Positions 61,865-64,000 of a stretch of 64,000 bases of DNA are shown piece by piece (the first letter of the stretch is position 1; each line of letters opens with the position of its first letter). The notes below the pieces were generated by a model. That model made no database searches, had not been told where the DNA came from, and was given only the letters and a program-made list of their open reading frames with translations. Origin of the DNA: Streptomyces tsukubensis (GTDB taxonomy: Bacteria > Actinomycetota > Actinomycetes > Streptomycetales > Streptomycetaceae); NCBI RefSeq assembly GCF_003932715.1, contig NZ_CP020700.1, positions 2,936,501 to 3,000,500 on the forward strand, written 5' to 3'. Both the position numbers and the translations under genes were made by a program.

Positions 61865-62101
61865 ATGTCCCCAGCCCCTGTCTTCTCCGAAGAGACCCAT
61901 CGGAATCTGCTCTCCCGTATCCCCCATTGCACCGGCCGTGAGATCGCGGAATGGCTGCACACCGTCGAGGAAGGCCCTTCTCTCCTCCGTTTCGAGGAGA
62001 AGGTGAGCTGGCTCCGGAGTGAGCACCACCTGTCGTACGGCCATGCGAAGGCGATCATCCACGAGTACGACCTGCGGCGGGCCGCGCGCAGACTGCTGTA
62101 G
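61865..62101 (+). CDS. DUF4287-domain protein
   Basis: The 78-aa helical protein matches DUF4287: FSEETHRNLLSRIPHCTGRE, IAEWLHTV, LRSEHHLSYGHAKAIIHEYD. Members are stand-alone or fused to DUF5655; function is unknown. ATG 61865 is divergent from the small helical protein. Confidence 0.75.
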   Translation: MSPAPVFSEETHRNLLSRIPHCTGREIAEWLHTVEEGPSLLRFEEKVSWLRSEHHLSYGHAKAIIHEYDLRRAARRLL

Positions 62102-62167
62102 ACCGTGGCCATGGAGCGGGACCCAGGAACCGATGGAACGGATAGAGCGGACAACGGGGGAAACGGA

Positions 62168-62231
62168 AAGGGCCCGCAGGCGCGATGCCCGCGGGCCCTT
62201 CGTCACCGGCCGGGTGCGGTACCCGGCCGGT
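62168..62231. terminator. Two hairpins between convergent genes
   Basis: AAGGGCCCGC/GCGGGCCCTT (62168-62200) and ACCGGCCGGGT/ACCCGGCCGGT (62205-62231) are both perfect inverted repeats. They lie between DUF4287 and the BI-1 protein and probably terminate both transcripts. Confidence 0.75.
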
Positions 62232-62256
62232 CCGTCATCGGATGATCAGGGACTGA

Positions 62257-63144
62257 TCAGTCGTCGCCCTGGAGGATCGACAGCACCCGGAGCATCTCCA
62301 GGTAGATCCACACCAGCGTCATCGTGAGGCCGAAGGCGGCGAACCAGGCCTCCCGGCGCGGAGCGCCGTAGGTGATGCCGTCCTCGACCTGCTTGAAGTC
62401 GAGGGCGAGGAAGCAGGCACCGAGGATGATGCCGATGACACCGAAGAGGATGCCGAGGCCACCGCTGCGCAGGCCCAGACCGTCGCCGCCGCCGATCAGG
62501 GCGACGAGGAGGTTGACGGCCATGAGCAGCATGAAGCCGATCGCGGCACCGATCACAAAGCCGTAGAAGCGGCGGTTGACCCGGATCCAGCGCATCTTGT
62601 ACGCGACCAGCACTCCGGCGAAGACCGCCATCGTGCCGAGCACGGCCTGGGCGACGACGCCCGGGCTGATGTAGGTGCTGACGGCGTTCGAGATCACACC
62701 GAGGAAGACGCCCTCGAAGGCCGCGTAGGCGAGGATCAGCGCCGGGACCGGCTTGGCCTTGAAGGACTGGACCATCGCGAGGACGAAGGCCACCAGCGCG
62801 GCGCCGATCGCGATGCCGTACGACTTGCCGAGGTTGTTCTCGTCGACCGGGAGCAGCATCCAGGCGAGCGCGGCGGTGACCACGACGGTACCGAGCGTCA
62901 TCGCGGTCCGCGAGACGACGTCGTCGATGGTCATCGCGCCGGAGCGCGTCGGCTGACCGCCGTCGACCGGTGCGGTGGTCGGGGCGTACGGGTTGGTGGC
63001 GTACGGGTTGCCCGTGACGGTGCCCTGGGCGTACGGGTTGGTTCCTACGGCGGCGCCCCCGGCCTGCGGCTGCGCGTTGAAGCCCGCCATGCCGTTGTCG
63101 CGGCTGAACCCCCGTCGCGAGAAGACCGGGTTACTGCTCCTCAT
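62257..63144 (-). CDS. Bax inhibitor-1/YccA-like membrane protein
   Basis: The 295-aa product has a 65-residue Asn/Pro/Tyr-rich N-terminus with NPYA repeats, then seven membrane helices of the BI-1/YccA type (e.g. LGTVVVTAALAWMLL, ALILAYAAFEGVFLGVIS, FVIGAAIGFMLLMAVNLL). It ends after ITYGAPRREAWFAAFGLTMT with an acidic DD. BI-1 proteins are pH-regulated ion leak channels. AGGAGTGAA precedes the ATG. It lies between two hairpins and the bldA upstream region. Confidence 0.88.
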   Translation of the reverse strand: MRSSNPVFSRRGFSRDNGMAGFNAQPQAGGAAVGTNPYAQGTVTGNPYATNPYAPTTAPVDGGQPTRSGAMTIDDVVSRTAMTLGTVVVTAALAWMLLPVDENNLGKSYGIAIGAALVAFVLAMVQSFKAKPVPALILAYAAFEGVFLGVISNAVSTYISPGVVAQAVLGTMAVFAGVLVAYKMRWIRVNRRFYGFVIGAAIGFMLLMAVNLLVALIGGGDGLGLRSGGLGILFGVIGIILGACFLALDFKQVEDGITYGAPRREAWFAAFGLTMTLVWIYLEMLRVLSILQGDD

Positions 63145-63200
63145 TTCACTCCTTCATGGCCGCCCTGCGCGGCCTTAGCGACAAGAGTAATCGGAGGGCA

Positions 63201-63232
63201 AAGATCCGGCCCTCGTGCCAACGGAGGATCTT
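63201..63232. promoter_or_regulatory. Inverted repeat AAGATCC-N18-GGATCTT upstream of the BI-1 gene
   Basis: A perfect 7-bp inverted repeat about 60-90 nt before the BI-1 start. The flanks add CCGGATC. It may be an operator. Confidence 0.3.
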
Positions 63233-63550
63233 TCCGGATCGTGACCCTTTTCTCAGATCGTTTTGACCTGCCGGGGGCCCTTTCGGTGCCGTACGGCGGC
63301 ATGCCGTGCCACCGGGCCCGGCAGACGGACCGGCCGGGGCGATCACACGGACGGGTCGCGGTGATCGCACGGACCTGCCGGGGGCGATCGGGGGAGGCGG
63401 CCGGGCGGGTCCGGCGGGGTGCGGACAGGGCGGCGGCAGGGGCCCGCGGACGGAGCGGCGGGCCCGGCGGCGCGGGGCCGGCCGGACCGGGGTTCGGCCC
63501 CGGCTGACCGTTCGGAATTCAACGAGTTTTCCGCTCCCCGAGGGCGGCTG
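63233..63550. other. GC-rich intergenic region, no gene seen
   Basis: Between the BI-1 promoter region and bldA. ORFs here are repetitive Arg/Gly/Ala readings with no coding signature. Confidence 0.5.
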
Positions 63551-63636
63551 TGCCCGGAGCCGGACTCGAACCGGCACGCCCTCGGAAGGGGCAGCGAGGT
63601 TTAAGCTCGCCGTGTCTACCGTTCCACCATCCGGGC
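63551..63636 (-). tRNA. bldA: tRNA-Leu (UAA anticodon), the bldA gene
   Basis: The minus strand folds as a class II tRNA. Acceptor stem GCCCGGA/TCCGGGC pairs fully with discriminator A. The anticodon stem GCGAG/CTCGC carries loop CTTAAAC with anticodon TAA (plus-strand TTA at 63601-63603), then a long variable arm and T-arm GGTTCGAGTCC. It reads TTA (UUA) leucine codons and matches the known Streptomyces bldA pattern. No CCA is encoded. In Streptomyces this tRNA controls development and secondary metabolism because TTA is rare. Confidence 0.95.
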
Positions 63637-64000
63637 CTGGCGAGCGGCTTCGCTACGGGGGATGAGCCTAGCCTCGGACGACCCGTCAGCGGCCGTGCCA
63701 TGGCCCGATGTTGTCTGATTTCATTACCGTCTGAAAGAACGTCAGTGCAGGTCAGGGCGGCGCGTCTGTACATGTCCCGACAGATGGTCACTCTCACGAC
63801 TTCATGCGATTGACGGAAAGTCGACGCCCGTGCCCCTTACCGGCGCACGGCCGTCCTCGCGGTGCCCCGGAAGTGCGCCGCGCGCCCCCCTGCGTCTCTC
63901 CTGTGTCTCCGCTGTATCCCTCCTGTGTCCGCCCGACGGCCGACCGGCCTCGGGGGCGGGGTCATACCCAAGGAGGAGAACCGGGGCCCGGGGTGCGACC
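63637..64000. other. Upstream region of bldA, no gene seen
   Basis: About 364 nt to the window edge. It should hold the bldA promoter; only a weak -10-like TAGGCT (63668-63673 on the minus strand) was noticed. No ORF looks coding. Confidence 0.4.

Noticed and set aside
63519..63797. 92-aa minus-strand ORF over the tRNA
   Set aside because: The sequence WWNGRHGELKPRCPFRGRAG is the typical artefact of translating a tRNA gene.
1..64000. Mobile elements, phage genes, CRISPR arrays or rRNA
   Set aside because: No transposase, integrase, phage structural gene, spaced repeat array or rRNA sequence was recognised on either strand.

Overview
The window is chromosomal DNA of a Streptomyces or very close relative. 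The sequence is very GC-rich with GC-biased third codon positions. It carries Streptomyces hallmarks: a conservon (sensor, roadblock protein, DUF742 protein, GTPase, P450), a DUF5753/DUF397 pair, a SigB-type sigma factor beside its partner-switching proteins, and a leucyl-tRNA(UAA) gene at the right end that matches bldA. Many genes overlap at ATGA or GTGA, so the DNA is organised in translationally coupled operons.

Layout. 0-1.4 kb: two envelope proteins, one with an LPRTG sorting signal. 1.7-8.3 kb: an accessory block with an XRE/TPR regulator, an anti-sigma-type ATPase, a 59-aa protein, a P-loop kinase/nucleotidyltransferase (frameshifted), a phosphotransferase, an SDR and a Nudix hydrolase. 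Its first four large genes hold in-frame TTA codons. 8.4-9.9 kb: a TetR repressor divergent from an alpha/beta hydrolase across a perfect palindrome. 9.95-12.2 kb: anti-sigma ATPase, STAS protein and sigma factor. 12.4-25.0 kb: a cell-surface polysaccharide locus (aminotransferase-like protein, flippase, polytopic membrane proteins, glycosidase, deacetylase, GT2, CelD-type acetyltransferase). 25.4-30.2 kb: the conservon. 30.2-36.6 kb: mixed accessory genes, including a PIMT-like methyltransferase operon and the DUF5753/DUF397 pair. 36.9-40.1 kb: two tandem TerD-domain proteins. 40.1-43.6 kb: an NmrA-like gene, a secreted protein and a GNAT gene, with at least four broken gene fragments matching genes 1-9 kb to the left. 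43.7-45.0 kb: an MFS exporter. 45.0-50.6 kb: a histidine utilisation operon (hutU, amidohydrolase, hutF, hutI). 50.8-55.5 kb: a DAP-decarboxylase-like enzyme, a roadblock protein, a 33-bp minisatellite, a zinc-ribbon protein and an RpiR-type regulator. 55.9-63.1 kb: core genes (cystathionine beta-synthase, SGNH hydrolase, thiolase, BI-1 protein) with a 100-bp tandem repeat after the thiolase. 63.55-63.64 kb: bldA.

Themes. Regulation by partner switching and ATP-binding anti-sigma-like proteins recurs at four places. bldA lies on the same window as at least five genes that need it because they contain TTA codons. The least described part is the 3.3-8.3 kb nucleotide-handling cassette. The 41-43.6 kb stretch shows clear signs of duplication and decay. 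No transposase, integrase, phage gene or CRISPR array was seen.
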